Positions 13,401 to 25,802 of a stretch of 64,000 nucleotides of DNA are shown here, one piece after another (the stretch's first letter is position 1; the number at the start of each line of letters is the position of its first letter). The stretch comes from Parascedosporium putredinis. Lineage: Eukaryota > Ascomycota > Sordariomycetes > Microascales > Microascaceae. The stretch is taken from assembly GCA_949357655.1 (NCBI GenBank), contig CASHTG010000018.1:1922001-1986000 (forward strand), given 5' to 3'. The translations under genes and the position numbers were made by a program. The notes under the pieces are model-generated. The model had not been told where the DNA came from, made no database searches, and saw only the letters and a list, made by a program, of their open reading frames with translations.

Positions 13401-16400
13401 GGCAATAGTAGAAGTCACGCTGCATCGTAGAAGGTAATAATTGCGCCCGCCACGAGGCGGCGCGGGGAATATTGAAGTGGGCAAGAGAAGAATAGGAAAG
13501 ACAAAGAAAAGGATCACAACGAGGAGGGGTGATCCATGCCCGGAGGACGTCGTCCGGAGCCGCAGTAGTGAGGTGCTGTGATGTCGACGAGAGCTGAGCC
13601 AGCGAGCCAAAAAACGGAATTGAAGTCAAGAAGCCATCAGCTAAGAAAAAGAGGGGTTCTTGCATGGCATGCATGTGCGAGTGTATACTCGAAGAACTTG
13701 GAAGCAGGTCAGAGCTGACCTGGTGACCCTGCCCCCACGTGTGTAAGTGTCGGCGGCTCTGCCTGTCATTGACGACGACGAACGACGACGACGACGATGG
13801 GTGCATGTGCGGAATTTGCTCGTCGTCCAGCTGGCGCAGGCAGATGCGTTGGAGAAATTATCGGGCCAGTGTTGGCGCATGCGGCGCCGCGGCCTGCTTC
13901 CTGCGCCGTTCGGATCCTCGTCGCCGTAGCGGGGCTGCAGGAGACCGACCGATGACAGGTCAAAGGAGCGTCAAGGGGACTCGAGAACGCCCGCTGCTGC
14001 AAGCCTCCGGTCAGTCGCGTCCACCCCGATTTTCTCTCTCGCAGTTGCAGTTGGCAGGCGAGGCTAAAGAACCAAAAACTTGTTCCAACGTGGGGTCGGT
14101 CAAGGAATGGCTTCGTTCGTAGTCTTGGCCAAGGCCGAGTTTTCCATTTTCTTGTGCTTTCTCTTCCCCTCCTCCCACCCGCGCGCTGCGGGATTCCATT
14201 GCTTCCCCAATATTCTCCCAAGGGTACGATGCCGGGAGCGCCAGGAGCATGAGCTTGGCCAGATTCGACGGGGGAGGGGCCAAATCCAGCAAGTTGGATT
14301 AAAATCTATGGCCACCCTGGACTAGTGGGAAACATCCACGCGCCGTGCGCATTTCACTAGGGTTGCTTCTTCATCACTCGACCTCCTCTCGGATGGGTTA
14401 GCGGCATGGGGGAGTGACCAAAGGTGGACGAGGCTAATCCAAGGGCTCCTAAGTTTGCCTAGCTCTTATTTGGAAGCTGAGAGTCGAGGCGGCTCGATGA
14501 TGCTGTCGACCGTTGGCGCAAGACTAAAAACGAAAAAGAAAAAGAGCACCGAGCTTTCCGCCAACATGCAAATCTCCAAAGACAGAAGTGAGATGATTGA
14601 TACGAACGCTAGCCGTGAAGAGCCCGGTCTGGGGCGTTCTCACCCTTGTGTCGTGATATGATATCGTCATACCTCGCGACCTAAGAGCAAATAGATTGGA
14701 TTTGAGGTTGCATCTCCCCTCTTAGCCTCATTTCAATATTACTCGCTCTGAATTCTGCCCTTTCTGGAAAGGGGCAACGATGGGGAACTGACCTGACGTG
14801 CAGCGAGGAATGGATTGATGCGATGCATCAGTTACCTGAGTGGAGATTTTCGATGGATCAATGCGATCCATCTGGGTGTCCACTGGGAACCCGGATCAGT
14901 TGACTTGGGATTGTCCTTGTACATCTGCTGTAACATCAGCATTCATGATTGTTGGTTCTGGGAGTCCTCGAGCCAATCCAAAAACACGACTGTAACGACG
15001 GGGTTCAACCCACCCCTGCCTGCCCAGGCCCCCGATCTCCCTCCGTCTCGCCATTGCCATGCCATCGCCAGTGCCATTGCCATGCCCTCCCCACGTAAGA
15101 AGGCGCAGCGAGCAATGAGCCGCAAGAGACGTCAAGGGAGCTTGGTGTGCATCAAGTGGCGGATGGTTGTCCCAAGGTTCGAATTTTTCCAGCGTAAGCC
15201 GCTGGCATATTTCTTTTTGAATCATGGTCTTACACATGCCGTAGATGCATGCGCATGTTGGTTGGTTCACGCATCTCATGCTGGTGTCTTGGGGAGTTAC
15301 ATTGCCCTCTCTTGTCCTGTCTTGCGCCCTATGTATGTACCTCGATTGATCTGATTTAGCAGTGCATCCGAACAATCTATACACTCCATATGGGATGTGG
15401 ACAAAGCACAACTTATCAAAAGAGGCACTGACTCGGGGAGTCTGTTGGCTCAATACCTGCATACCTCCCAGGCCCCTGTTCCTGGGCCAGAACGGGCCTG
15501 TCCACGACGGGAGCGTAGAGGTTAATGAATCGATTGCTCAATTGGTGGTTCTGAATGGCTGGCCGAACGAAAGACCCCCTGGCGAAACAGCCGTGCCATC
15601 AATCCCTTTCCCCGTCCGGTCGCTGGAATAGCCTATTTTTGCGAACTCGTCCGTCTCCCCGCGCACAGCCTGGCACATCAATCGACCAAATTCAATGGTA
15701 CGGCTGCCCTTTCCGGTGCATCTGCAGAGCGCGTTCTTCGTTCAGAGGCGCCTTGTATTTTCCATTTTTATTCGCTCCTGTGCGCCACTCGCGTGTCTCG
15801 TGCAAGTGAAGGGAGATCGTTCGCTTGCATAACCCGCACTCTATCTTATACTAGGACGGTTATATGATCGTCCCTTCCGCATTTGCCTGTGCGTTCCTAC
15901 CAGGAGCGGAATCAATAGTGCGAATGCGGACTGCGAGTAAATGAACTAAAAAGAAAAGTCGTAAAAATAAAATCAAACAAAAAAGCCGTTGAGCGCGAGG
16001 GCGAGGGCGAGGGCGAGAGAGTGTGTGTTCGTGTGCGTTTGTGCGGGGAGGTGCGATACAGCACGGCCACAGAAGGTCATTAGCGCTCCCCGTCGACGTG
16101 CCCAAATGTTCATGTTCCCTCACGACGCTTCAATGTTCCCTCAGTGCGCTCCCACGCGCTCCCTCTCGAACAGGAACCCGCGCCAACGTGGTGCAGCTCC
16201 CCGGTGATAGTTTGCCTTTCAGCCCCCAGCGTCGCCGCCAATGTGACCATCACGGCCACAGATTTCCGGCCGTGTACGCGGCATTCCTATCCGTTCCCTC
16301 TGTCGAAAAAAAAAGAGAAGGTGCCAGGGGGTGAACAAGGTGGTTGTGGCGCGGGGCGGGGAGGGAAGGGAAGGAACAGACAGGGACGAGGTGTGCTAAG

Positions 16401-16928
16401 TGCTCACGGACATACGCTGGTGGTCTTCTTAGCCGCTCTCTGATATTACCATTCTTATTACACCTCATCGCTAGAGTAGTGCCTCGAGGGACAAGGGTAA
16501 TATGGAGTGGGGAAAAAAGGGCCTGCTTGTAATACAGTCTCTTGTCTTTTTTTCGTCCTTTGAGTTGCCGCAATTGTGCGGTTGGGACCGGCAGGGGGGG
16601 CGGCTGCTCTGCGGACTCGAGAATCGAACCAAAGTCCGAAGTCTGGTCGAATGCGCCCCTGCGGATATTAAATGGGCTCGTGAACCCCTTCGATTTTCTT
16701 TCTTCTCGACCTCTCTCCCCGTCTCCCACAGCCTTTCCTCCCCAGGTGTCCGACTCTTTCCCATCTGTCGTCATCCCGTTCAATAATAAAGAGGTCCCAA
16801 AGCCCGCATCCTGATTCCCGTCGGTTCTCGAATCGCGGCGCGCCTTGCTTCCCTCCTTCATTGAATCCTTCCCCTTCTGTGTGGTTCCTCCTCCTCATTC
16901 GCTCCTTCCCCTGAAGCTAGCAGACGCC
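10483..16928. other. Intergenic region without a supportable gene
   Basis: About 6.4 kb with only short open frames of no recognisable family and no convincing exon chain. It includes a GAGGGC tandem stretch near 16000-16020 and CT-rich sequence just before 16929 that is probably the leader of the carboxylesterase gene. I see no transposon ends, tRNA or rRNA here. Confidence 0.5.
16000..16022. repeat. Short GAGGGC tandem repeat
   Basis: Three to four imperfect copies of a six-base G-rich unit, followed by a GT-rich tract. Simple repeat in intergenic DNA. Confidence 0.7.
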
Positions 16929-19317
16929 ATGGCCCTCCCAAAGTGGCTCGTTGCGGGCCTCTCACTGGCTACCGTCCTCCTCAGCGCCCCGGTCAATGGC
17001 CTGCCCGCTGTTCCTCGCGCCGAGGAGAGCGACGTGCCTGCCTTCCTCTTCATCGACCAGCTCATCGCCAACCTCACCGAGGCTGCCGAAGTCGCTGAGT
17101 CTACCACCAAGCGTGGCCTCACTTGCTCTGCTGCCAGCTCTCGCACCGTGAACCTTGGATATGCCAAGTATCAGGGCTATGCCGATAGTGCCTCTGGCTT
17201 GAATGTTTGGAAAGGGTAAGTTTTTCTTTTCTTTTTTTTTTTTTTTTGGCTCATCCATTTCTCCTTCCTCAAACCGCATTCTGCAATTACGCCTCCCAAC
17301 CATGATTTCCTCAATCTGCGAGCCTTCCATTGCATTTTCCTCATGTTTTCTCCCGCTCGGTCTCGGACCTTAAAATTCCCCTTTGATTCAACGGAAACAA
17401 AATGGCTGACTAGCGCGTGCGCCGCCCTCGGCGATTTTTCCACCCGTCTTTTAGCATCCGCTATGCCCTCCCCCACCGGGGACCTCCGCTGGCAGGCGCC
17501 TTTGATGCCCCCTCTGAACCTAGCTGCTGCCGTCCAGCAGGCCAACACCCTCGGCCCTGCCTGCCCCCAGGCCTTGCCCTCCGGCCCCGGCATGCCCTTC
17601 ATCCCCGGTGACGAGGACTGCCTCTTCCTCAACGTCTACGCTCCTTCCAACGCCCAGAACCTGCCCGTCCTCGTCTGGATCCACGGCGGTGGCTATGGCT
17701 TCGGTGATGGCAGCCAGGACATGACTGAGATCATCAACGCCAACAACAAGGGCTTCGTCGTCGTCTCCATCCAGTATCGTGTAAGTACTCGACGATCTCC
17801 TTCCCTGTAGATGCGATTCCTGCCCTCGTCCTATTAAGGGTAGAAAAGCGGCAAACAGGCGGCGAGGAAATTTTGTTCACTAACACGGTATTCTCCCTAC
17901 TCTCTAGCTTGGTGCTTTCGGTTTCCTCGCTTCCCCGAGGTCCGCAGCAAGGGTGTCGTCAACGCCGGTCTCCTCGACCAGGCCCTTGCTCTCGCCTGGA
18001 TCAAGATCTTCATCTGCCAGTTCGGCGGTGACCCGACCCGCGTAACCATCTCTGGCGAGTCCGCCGGCGCCTCTTCCGTCATGTACCAGGGCCTTGCCGT
18101 CGGCGGCGCCCTCGGCTCCCTCCTCTTCAACAACGCCATCGCCGCCTCCCCTACTTGCCCTTCCAGTACAAGTACGACGCCAGCTTCAACACCAAGAACT
18201 ACTACTCCCTCTCCTCCAAGCTCGGCTGCGGCGCCTCCGGCAACGTCTTCAACTGCCTCAAGGGCAAGGCCACCATGGACCTCCAGCAGGCCAACTACGA
18301 GGTCACTCAGGAGCAGCCCTCCGGTTTCTGGGCCTACTACCCCGCCACCGACAACGCCTACATCACCACTCGCGCCACCCAGCAGCTCACCCAGAAGAAG
18401 GTCAACGGTGATCGCCTTCTCGTCAGCGTATGTATATTCCCTTGTCTCCCCCTCCCCCTTGCCATCGCTAACCTGAAATCTTTCCTCGTATAGAACGTCG
18501 CCAACGAGGGTCCCCTCTTCGTTCCCCACACCATCACCACCGAGGCCGACCTGAAGGCTTGGCTCGCCCTCGAGTTCCCCAACTTCACCACCGCCCAGAT
18601 CAACTCCGTCCTCGCCGCCAACCCCAACTCCGCCGTTACCAGCGCCACCGGCCCTCGCTACGAGACCAACGGCGTCTCCGGTGCCAACCACCTCCAGGTC
18701 AGCGCCGACGCCAACGGCCAGCAGCAGCGCGGCAACGCCATCCTCGGCGAGAGCACCTTTGTCTGCCCTAGCTACTGGATGGCCGAGGCCTATACCGGCA
18801 ACTCCAAGAAGGCCTACCACTACCAGATGAGCGTTCCCTTCTCCTCCCACGCTACCGACGTCGCCGTCATCTTCGGCCCCAGGCCCGAGAACGTCGGCGC
18901 TGACTACGCCCTTGCCGTCCAACGTAAGTTGATCATTCTTTTACCATCTTAACTAAGGTGTGTGGTCCTTTTTACTGACAATGTCACGACACAGGTATCT
19001 GGGGCAACTTCGTCACCGGCAGCAACCCCTCCATCACCAACGCCATCGCCAACGGCGCCTCTTCTTCCAGCCCTTCCGCGTCCAACCCCGCGTCCGCCTG
19101 GCCCGCCTGGACCGTCTCTAACCCTCAGCTGGTCAACCTCAACCAGACCGGAGGTGTCGCCTATACCGCCACTTCCCAGTGGGGCACCAGCGTCACCCAG
19201 TTCAAGGCTCCCGGCCAGCTTAACGCCATCTCTGCCAGCAACGCCGACACCTGGGAGGGTGGCCGTGGCACGAGGTGCGACTTCTGGCTCGGCATCTCCG
19301 CCAGCATCCCCTCTTAA
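16929..19317 (+). CDS. Secreted type-B carboxylesterase/lipase
   Basis: Serine hydrolase of the COesterase alpha/beta-hydrolase family, expected to cleave carboxylic esters outside the cell. The product starts with a hydrophobic signal peptide (about residues 1-24, ending near Asn-Gly-Leu-Pro). Exons are 16929-17215, 17455-17780, 17908-18427, 18494-18923 and 18995-19317. Visible hallmarks are the oxyanion-hole motif His-Gly-Gly-Gly-Tyr in exon 2, the Glu-Asp-Cys-Leu-Phe-Leu-Asn-Val motif typical of type-B esterases, and the nucleophile elbow Gly-Glu-Ser-Ala-Gly in exon 3. Three single-base frame problems occur in C-runs: near 17463-17470 (one base too many, or two too few), 17933-17936 and 18148-18151 (one C short each). 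Correcting them gives about 628 residues, normal for the family. The substrate cannot be read from the sequence; fungal members include lipases, feruloyl esterases and mycotoxin esterases. Confidence 0.9.
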
Positions 19318-22300
19318 TCGCTCGACATCACGCCTTTTGTGGAGTTTGGAGCATTTCTTCATTTTCAAAGTAGTTTTTAACGAATTTTCCTTTTTCACTC
19401 TTATTAATAATTAGAAAAAAATTTGATGATGACTTTTTTCGTTGCCGATAAATTCGTGTGATACCCGTACCCTTGAATGTTCTCTGCCTGTCGTCAGCTC
19501 TTTGTTGCTTCTTCTAACTAGATCCCGTAACTGAACAAGTGGTGCCATCTCCTACATGTCTTCGAGGCGTCCTTTCCCACCATTCATCATTAATTAAGAT
19601 GTGTGCCTTGGGAGGATTTAGTTATGAAGCTTGCTCTGATATTCTGTTTCCGAGCTGCCTTGAGTCGGCACCGCCGAGTCTCCGCCCCGTGGCTCAAGCA
19701 TACCAGAACCAATGTTCTGAGCAGGTTTGGTCTATTACCCCTGATGATTCCACCCTTCTCCTTTCGGATCGCTCTACCGCATCACTGTTGAATCATAGAT
19801 TCATACCTAAAAGTCATAATCCTACCCGCGCCTTCAACAATCTCTTATGGCCAGTGAATCCTAAAATTAGCATCCGTTTTACAATATATCGCTATGACGC
19901 AGAGAGGGACGGAGTCATCATCCTGTAACTCGGCCCATCCCTAAACATGGAACGTGAGTTGGAAAGTCAGTAATGACGCATTCAGGTCCTGCTATCCGGA
20001 GAATCGGAACTGGGCCGCATAGCACTGTCTTGACCAGTTAATCCAGGCCATCCATCCGTTTCTGCAACCACTCTGCTAGTCAGATATTGACCGACATGGG
20101 GCCTAAATACAACCCTGGCCTGTAAATTCTCCATGAACCCGACCATGCGGGATATCTCCTCGTCCGTCCTGTATCGCCCGCAGCCCCATACGGGCAAGAC
20201 CTCCGGACATGGGGCCGGCAACTAACCTTTTGGGGTATTATTAGCTTGAATTACGGTCAATGCAGGCGTGGGAACTCGCAGGGAAGATTTTAACTTGTAC
20301 GCTTTCGGCAGCCATCCAAGTGCACCGTACAGACTAAGTGTGGCCCGGTCGCCTTTGGCCTCCTGGAGAGGGCCGGTGCCGATCCGCCTTGGTTTCCGGG
20401 GCCAGTTTGACCTAGGATTCGTGCGAAAGATGTTGAAGAATGTGATGGATGTACGTAGACACTAGCTGGTAGCTCCCCTATTGAGGCAGTGTTCACAATG
20501 AGGGCTTTCTTTGGTTTTTCGGAGGACGCATGGGGTGCAGTCTCTTGATGCCGAGGGTCAAAAGGTAGGCAAAGCTATGCTGATTTCAGGACTCCAACTT
20601 GTGGAGCCTTCAATTCTTACAGTTCCCCTTTACCCTATTATAAGCTCGCATATGGTCTACATGGTCCGAATAGCCGCACCCGCCGATCATGCTCCAGATC
20701 CAGAGCGTCCCTATTCTATACCCCATCCGTCGTCCATTCCAGGCCAAACCGCCGCATCTGATATCAGTTCGGCGAGTTCCCCGTGGCGCAAGGTACTGTC
20801 ACGGCGGAAGTCACGCTCCCGCTGCTGGCAGCGTGAAATCCGATCCAAATGTCGGAGAACACATTCACAGTCAACCAAACAAGCAGATATCGCAGACTAG
20901 CCAAGAAACCGCACCACCAGGTAGGCCGGCGGAAGGAAACCCCAAAAACGTCGTGGTACGTCCCGAGAATGTAGCAACGCTGTTAGAACGGATCATAGTG
21001 CTAGAGAAAGCACTCAAGGATAAACAGGGTTATTCGCTAGAAATCTCCTGGAAGAATCCAATATCCTGTGTTCCACCTTTAAAAGAGGGCGCGACCCGGG
21101 AAGATGTCCTACACTGGATTCTGGGGATCCGGCAAGGTAACGAGTGTGTACCAGGCGATCCTCCGCAGAATAAGTTGGAAAATGCAGCCGGTCCTACAGC
21201 GAGACTGGAGATGGCTACATGTAGTTACTGCAAAGGCAATCCGAAGTCCACCACTCAAACTGGGGAATGTCTCAATCCCCGACAGCGAGGCCTGAACAGG
21301 AAATCTCGAACCTACAGTATGAGGCTACGGTCGTATTCATACATAAGTGCATTCATTGTTTGTAATGGCCGAACCACCATTGGGGAAACATGACTATGCG
21401 TCTATGGTTGGAATCGTGCTTGCAGTGCGGAGCGGTGAATAGGCTTCTCGCTTTGCGTGCGGCCTTGATTACTCAACATTGAGCTGAACCAACTGTCCGA
21501 TACATGGATGTAAGGATCGCTAGCTTTGATATCTTTTGGATTACAATAGAGCGCGCTCCCCGCCACGACCTGAATACGCCTCAGCTGAAGATGAAGCTGA
21601 TAACCCCGATCCCGACCCCGACCATGCTCCAATCCGCATCTTCGAGCTTTCAATGCCGACTGCCTGGCGAGAATACCCTCCCGAAAGCGTGTGAGGGGTA
21701 TCGAGGTAGACTTGCGCGCCTATGAGCATCGGCGATGCTTCAGCTTTTGCTAAGCCTAGAGTCTTTCATCCGATCGTCCCGCGCCCTCCGAGCCAATCTC
21801 AAGAGCGCCACGATCGAGGCCAATCCGCGGAAGCAACCTTGTTTCATCTGGGTGGGTGGGCGGCCCTGCCAATCATCTTGCGCACGGTCACCCGGACCAT
21901 TGGGAAACGTTGGATCGGGTTTTCCTTGGGGGTGGCACTGCGCTAGCCGGCTTGCGAGGCGAATCGCGGGGATTACCCCTTTCTGCAACTTGTCCCGCCC
22001 AACGTCCAAATATTGGGCGCGGCTCATAGGAGGAAATTTTCTGGCCCCACGGATCCTTTATATTACGACGGAGACTGCGTCGCCGTTGGGGTGTTTCCAC
22101 ATCCCTGTACGTTGCCTTATACTGGTCAGATTCTCCACCAATTCTTCTAGAATCAGGCATCTTGACCTTGGCTCTCCCCACTGAGGAAGGCTTCAGGGCC
22201 CCTTCTAGTCGGGCAACAGCATGAGCGGAGAAAAAAAAAAAGTGCCTTGGAGAACACGAGCAGCGGAGATTAGGGGGCAAGACTAAGGCGTCCTTTGAAA

Positions 22301-22519
22301 GGAAGACCTTTTATTATAGATATAATAGAGCTCCCTCCAAGCTTCATCAATTTTCGTTCTCGTCGTCCGGTTGTTCTGAGCTGAATCCACCACCCACTCT
22401 CGCTTCTTTGTTCCCTTTCTCCTCGCTTTCAACTTTTCCCCTGGACTGGAATCCATCTTTCTCCACCTGTTTCTCCCGCAAGAACTTTTTTCACCTTCTC
22501 GGTTTTCCATTCTTCAAAC
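19318..22519. other. Intergenic region with one unassigned open frame
   Basis: No gene can be supported. The longest frame (20689-21393, + strand) would encode 234 residues, with a segment Arg-Pro-Glu-Asn-Val-Ala-Thr-Leu-Leu-Glu-Arg followed by a Trp-rich stretch. I cannot match it to a family and it lacks a clear start context; it may be a decayed gene. The last 200 bases, with an AT-rich TATA-like stretch and then CT-rich sequence, look like the promoter and leader of the gene at 22520. Confidence 0.45.
22309..22327 (+). promoter_or_regulatory. Probable TATA region of the CBM1 protein gene
   Basis: An AT-only stretch containing GATATAATAG lies about 195 bases before the start codon at 22520. 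It is followed by a long CT-rich leader, the usual layout of well-expressed filamentous fungal genes. Confidence 0.45.
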
Positions 22520-23849
22520 ATGCGTTTCACACCGCCGGCGGTCCTCCTCGCCCTTGCGGCTTCCGCTTCCGCCTTGGACCTTTCCAAGTCGTCCGACCTC
22601 GATGGCTCCGTGTGGGAAAACATGTCGCCCGCGAACCCCGTGGTAGCGAGCCGCTCGTCCAACAGGCCCACTAAGCGACAGTCGGGATGGAACCCCCTTC
22701 CAACCTTGCCACGCCTCTTAAGCAGGTGTGGGACCATTGCCTGGCGACTTATTCGAACGGGCTCTTTGGATTCAAGAACTACGGCTGGGATCAATTGATG
22801 GCCACGTCGGGGTGAGTTACTTGGGATAGTCCCGCGCAGGGCGCCTCAAATTGAGCGGTGGTTCGTTGAGAAGGGCATAGCACTAACTGTGAATCCGGTA
22901 GCTCGATCAACGTGTGCGTCCGATGGGAGTCCAGCACCGCCGTCACTGAGGCGCAGCGAACTCAAGTCGCCCAAACCATCAACAAGCAGTACCAAAAGTG
23001 GTTCCAGTATCTATACGGCTACGACGGCTTCCCCTTCAGCCAGGTCAAGGTCAACGTCGTCGGATGGGCCGTCAAGAACACCAACCTCCTCCAGGGTTCG
23101 ACTTCCGGCATCGACGTCTACACGACTACCGACTCGGGCGGCATCCCCGAGTGCGATCCCCGCTGCGGACGCTTCTTCCACCAGGATAACAACTACGCTT
23201 CGTGCCCCGGAGGTGCCGCTCGACACTACGACAACTCCCTCTGGCTGACTGACGGCATGTCCGGCGGTGCTGGTGGTGACTGGGGCCAGAGGATCGGTCG
23301 CGAGTACTTCATGGGTGCCCTCACGACCGAAAACATCCATATTCTCCTGCACGAGATGGGCCACACCTATGGTCTCGATGATTGTAAGTTTTGCGTTTCC
23401 ATCTCCCTTTGCTTTGGGCATGTAATATCTCCGTCTAGCAACAAATCAGCGGACGAGAAAGTTTTAGACTTAGCTAACACACGCCTTTCACTTCAGTCTA
23501 TGACTGGACTCCCACCGGTATCTCCAACTTCATCATGCTCGCGGGCTCGTCCTCCCAAATCACCGAATTCGACTACTGGATGCTCCGAAACTGGTGGACC
23601 GAGCTGTCCCGCAACCGCGGCTGGCAAACCGGTACTTCCAACCCCACCCCGACCACCACCACCCGCGCCACCACCAGCACCACTACCACGTCGACCCGGG
23701 CTGCGACTACCACTGCCAGCTCCGGAGGAGGTAGCGGAACCGTTGCCCGGTGGGCCCAGTGCGGTGGAGTCGGTTACACCGGCGCCACCCAGTGCGTCTC
23801 GCCTTACACTTGCACAAAGCAGAATGACTGGTATTCCCAGTGCCTCTAA
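22520..23849 (+). CDS. Secreted zinc-metallopeptidase-like protein with C-terminal CBM1
   Basis: Secreted protein that probably acts on plant cell wall material. Exons are 22520-22811, 22902-23383 and 23497-23849. It has a signal peptide (residues 1 to about 18, Ala-rich) and then a catalytic-type domain whose motif His-Glu-Met-Gly-His-Thr-Tyr-Gly-Leu-Asp-Asp matches the HExxH zinc-binding pattern plus the downstream Gly and acidic residue. A Thr/Ser-rich linker of about 35 residues follows, then a fungal cellulose-binding module (CBM1) of about 35 residues starting Ala-Arg-Trp-Ala-Gln-Cys-Gly-Gly and ending Tyr-Ser-Gln-Cys-Leu, with four cysteines and the aromatic face. One C appears missing in the C-run at 22693-22697; with it the protein is 375 residues. 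The peptidase activity is inferred from the motif only; related fungal proteins are usually annotated just as cellulose-binding family proteins. Confidence 0.85.
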
Positions 23850-24161
23850 GCCTCGAATACGCGCCGGAAAGGGCACAGTGATACATTTTAAGGCTCATAT
23901 CTGTGACAAGAGGGTGGTCACGTAGTTTTATCGCCTGAGGCTACAGCGTAGCAGATTTCTCTTCGATTTACATATCTTTTGTTCATGTGTTATTCAAATA
24001 GCTATTACCAGCATGTAAATACGTACAAGAAGTACATACTTTTAAAAGAACAACCTGACAAGTCCTTTCTTCAATCCGAAGCGCGTAAGATCCCTTCAAC
24101 CGGATATGGTTACCAGGGTGCGTATAAGACTAGAATGAAGTTATTCAACATACTCCGTTTC
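23850..24161. other. Convergent intergenic spacer
   Basis: About 310 AT-richer bases between the 3' ends of the CBM1 protein gene (+) and the oxidoreductase gene (-). It presumably holds both transcript ends; no further feature is visible. Confidence 0.5.
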
Positions 24162-25302
24162 TTACATCGCGGCATGGCGCAGATGCTTGCCTTGAACATA
24201 CCCCTCTGCGGTATCCACGAATAGTTTTCTACCTTTGACGTAAGAGACGATGAGGCCAAAGAGCCTCCATGATCCGATATGCCCGGATGCTAGTTTCTTT
24301 CCGAGAGCAATAAACAACATCTTCTTTTCCATTGGCCGGTATGGCTCGATCGGTGTTTGTGTTAGGGCTGAATGTAGCGCTGCTGCCATGTGGATAATCT
24401 GGCCGTCTATGACAGTTAACTGCTTGGGTTCGGCGTTGCCTACGTCTCCGATGGCCCATAAATTCCGGGTGTTTTCCACTTTGAGGCTCTTGTCCACCTT
24501 GATGCTACCGGTAGGGTCGAGTAATTCATCTGGGATAAACGCCGAGTTGACTTTGGCGCCATGAAATGGTACGTACATATCCGCCTTGATAGTGGACCCA
24601 TCGGTGAGGGTTACCTCAACCGGACCTGCGGGCGCTACTTCTTCGGTATTGGTGACCCTAACCCTAGTGAGAAGCCTAACACCCAACTTTTAAGGTCCCC
24701 GGCCACCACACTTCGGACGGACGCAAGGGCTCCCTCGAGCGGCTCGTCCCCACTAATGATGAGGGTGATGGTTTTCGACGATCCGTACAAGGCTGCCAGC
24801 TCCCCTGCAAATTCCACCCCTGTGGGGCCCGCTCCGGAAATGATGATAGATTTGGCATGTTCCACCTGCTCCCTCATTTTGTGCCACGCAGTAATCGTTG
24901 TCTCGTGACTGCCAAGTAGCTTGAACGGTGTGTTTCCGGCGAGTCGGGACCCGGTGGCGATAACGAGCTGATCGTAAGACAGCTTCAGCTCCGTCCCCCT
25001 TCGGTCGCTACGGTGACAGTACTCGCTTGCAGATCCACGTTTTCCGCCCTGCCGAGAATAAACTCAAAGTTCTCCTGTGCGTACCTCTCAAAGGCAGGTT
25101 GTATTGGGATGAAGACCTGATCATCGGGGATTTGTTTTGGCAAGATGGCGCGAGAAGCGGCAACGTTCCAGAAGAAGTGTGAATTTGGCGATACGAGAAT
25201 GACTTTGAGTTTGGGGACCTTGGGTGTCGTGTACTTCAAGAGCTTGTGCGCCAAGGGAAGCCCGGCCCAGCCTGCACCAAGGATAACGACCGTCTTCTGC
25301 AT
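24162..25302 (-). CDS. AIF/AMID-type FAD-dependent NAD(P)H oxidoreductase
   Basis: Pyridine-nucleotide-disulfide family flavoprotein of the AIF-like (AMID/FSP1, type II NADH dehydrogenase-like) group, expected to transfer electrons from NAD(P)H to a quinone or other acceptor. The N-terminus (residues 1-15) carries the dinucleotide-binding beta-alpha-beta with Gly-Ala-Gly-Trp-Ala-Gly; a second Gly-rich motif (Ser-Gly-Ala-Gly-Pro-Thr-Gly-Val-Glu) is in the middle, and a C-terminal Ala-Ile-Gly-Asp-Val motif supplies the FAD ribityl contact. No signal peptide or clear membrane segment is seen. The frame breaks twice: at the C5 run 24995-24999 and the T4 run 24688-24691 (plus-strand bases), each lacking one base. 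With both restored it is a single-exon 380-residue protein. It is divergent from a Zn2Cys6 regulator with 500 bases between the starts, which suggests co-regulation. Confidence 0.85.
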
Positions 25303-25802
25303 TTTTCTCTGTTTTGTTGACTTTCGGGTAGATATGACACTAGATGTTGTTCAGTCACTTTCATTGGCATTTATTAGTTAAAGACCGACCGCTTATTATA
25401 TCTGCTTCGCCGGCGCCCAGCGCTCCGGGCATCCATCACGGCCGACGCTAATGACCGATGACTAACAGAAAATACACCACTATAGGGCTGTCATGAGTGC
25501 GTATGCTTGTACATTTCGATAAGACCCACTTTCGCCCTTGTCTGGCTTGAGCACTTGGCCGAGCTCCGTGTCCGAAGGGGAACTCAGGGCCCCACGCCTC
25601 ATTGCCCCAGCCGTTCACAAAGGCTTTCAGTTCCTCGGCTCTACATGTAGTGCCTGATACTTCAAACACACACAACCGTTCGCTTCCCCAGTACTTTGCT
25701 TCCATATCCCCTTCTCCGAACGCTGCAAGGCCTTGCTCTTTTCACATTAGTCAGCCTGCCCTTCTCGGTGTCGGCGATTCTTTCGCCGATCACCGATGAC
25801 TG
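25303..25802. promoter_or_regulatory. Bidirectional promoter between oxidoreductase and Zn2Cys6 factor
   Basis: The 500 bases between two divergent start codons. A TATAATA-like element on the minus strand near 25394-25402 lies about 95 bases upstream of the oxidoreductase start. The 10-mer ACCGATGACT occurs at 25454-25463 and again at 25792-25801, so the second copy ends just before the factor's start codon. The repeats are candidate regulator sites; this is inference. Confidence 0.4.

Noticed and set aside
17897..18922. 341-codon minus-strand frame antisense to the carboxylesterase
   Set aside because: Same cause: strong codon bias of the sense gene opens the antisense frame. The Gly/Val-rich product is not a recognisable protein.
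20689..21393. 234-codon frame in the intergenic region before the CBM1 gene
   Set aside because: Parts look protein-like, but I find no matching family, start context or splicing partner. A resemblance to a nucleotide-binding loop in another frame (near 21110) is too weak to report.
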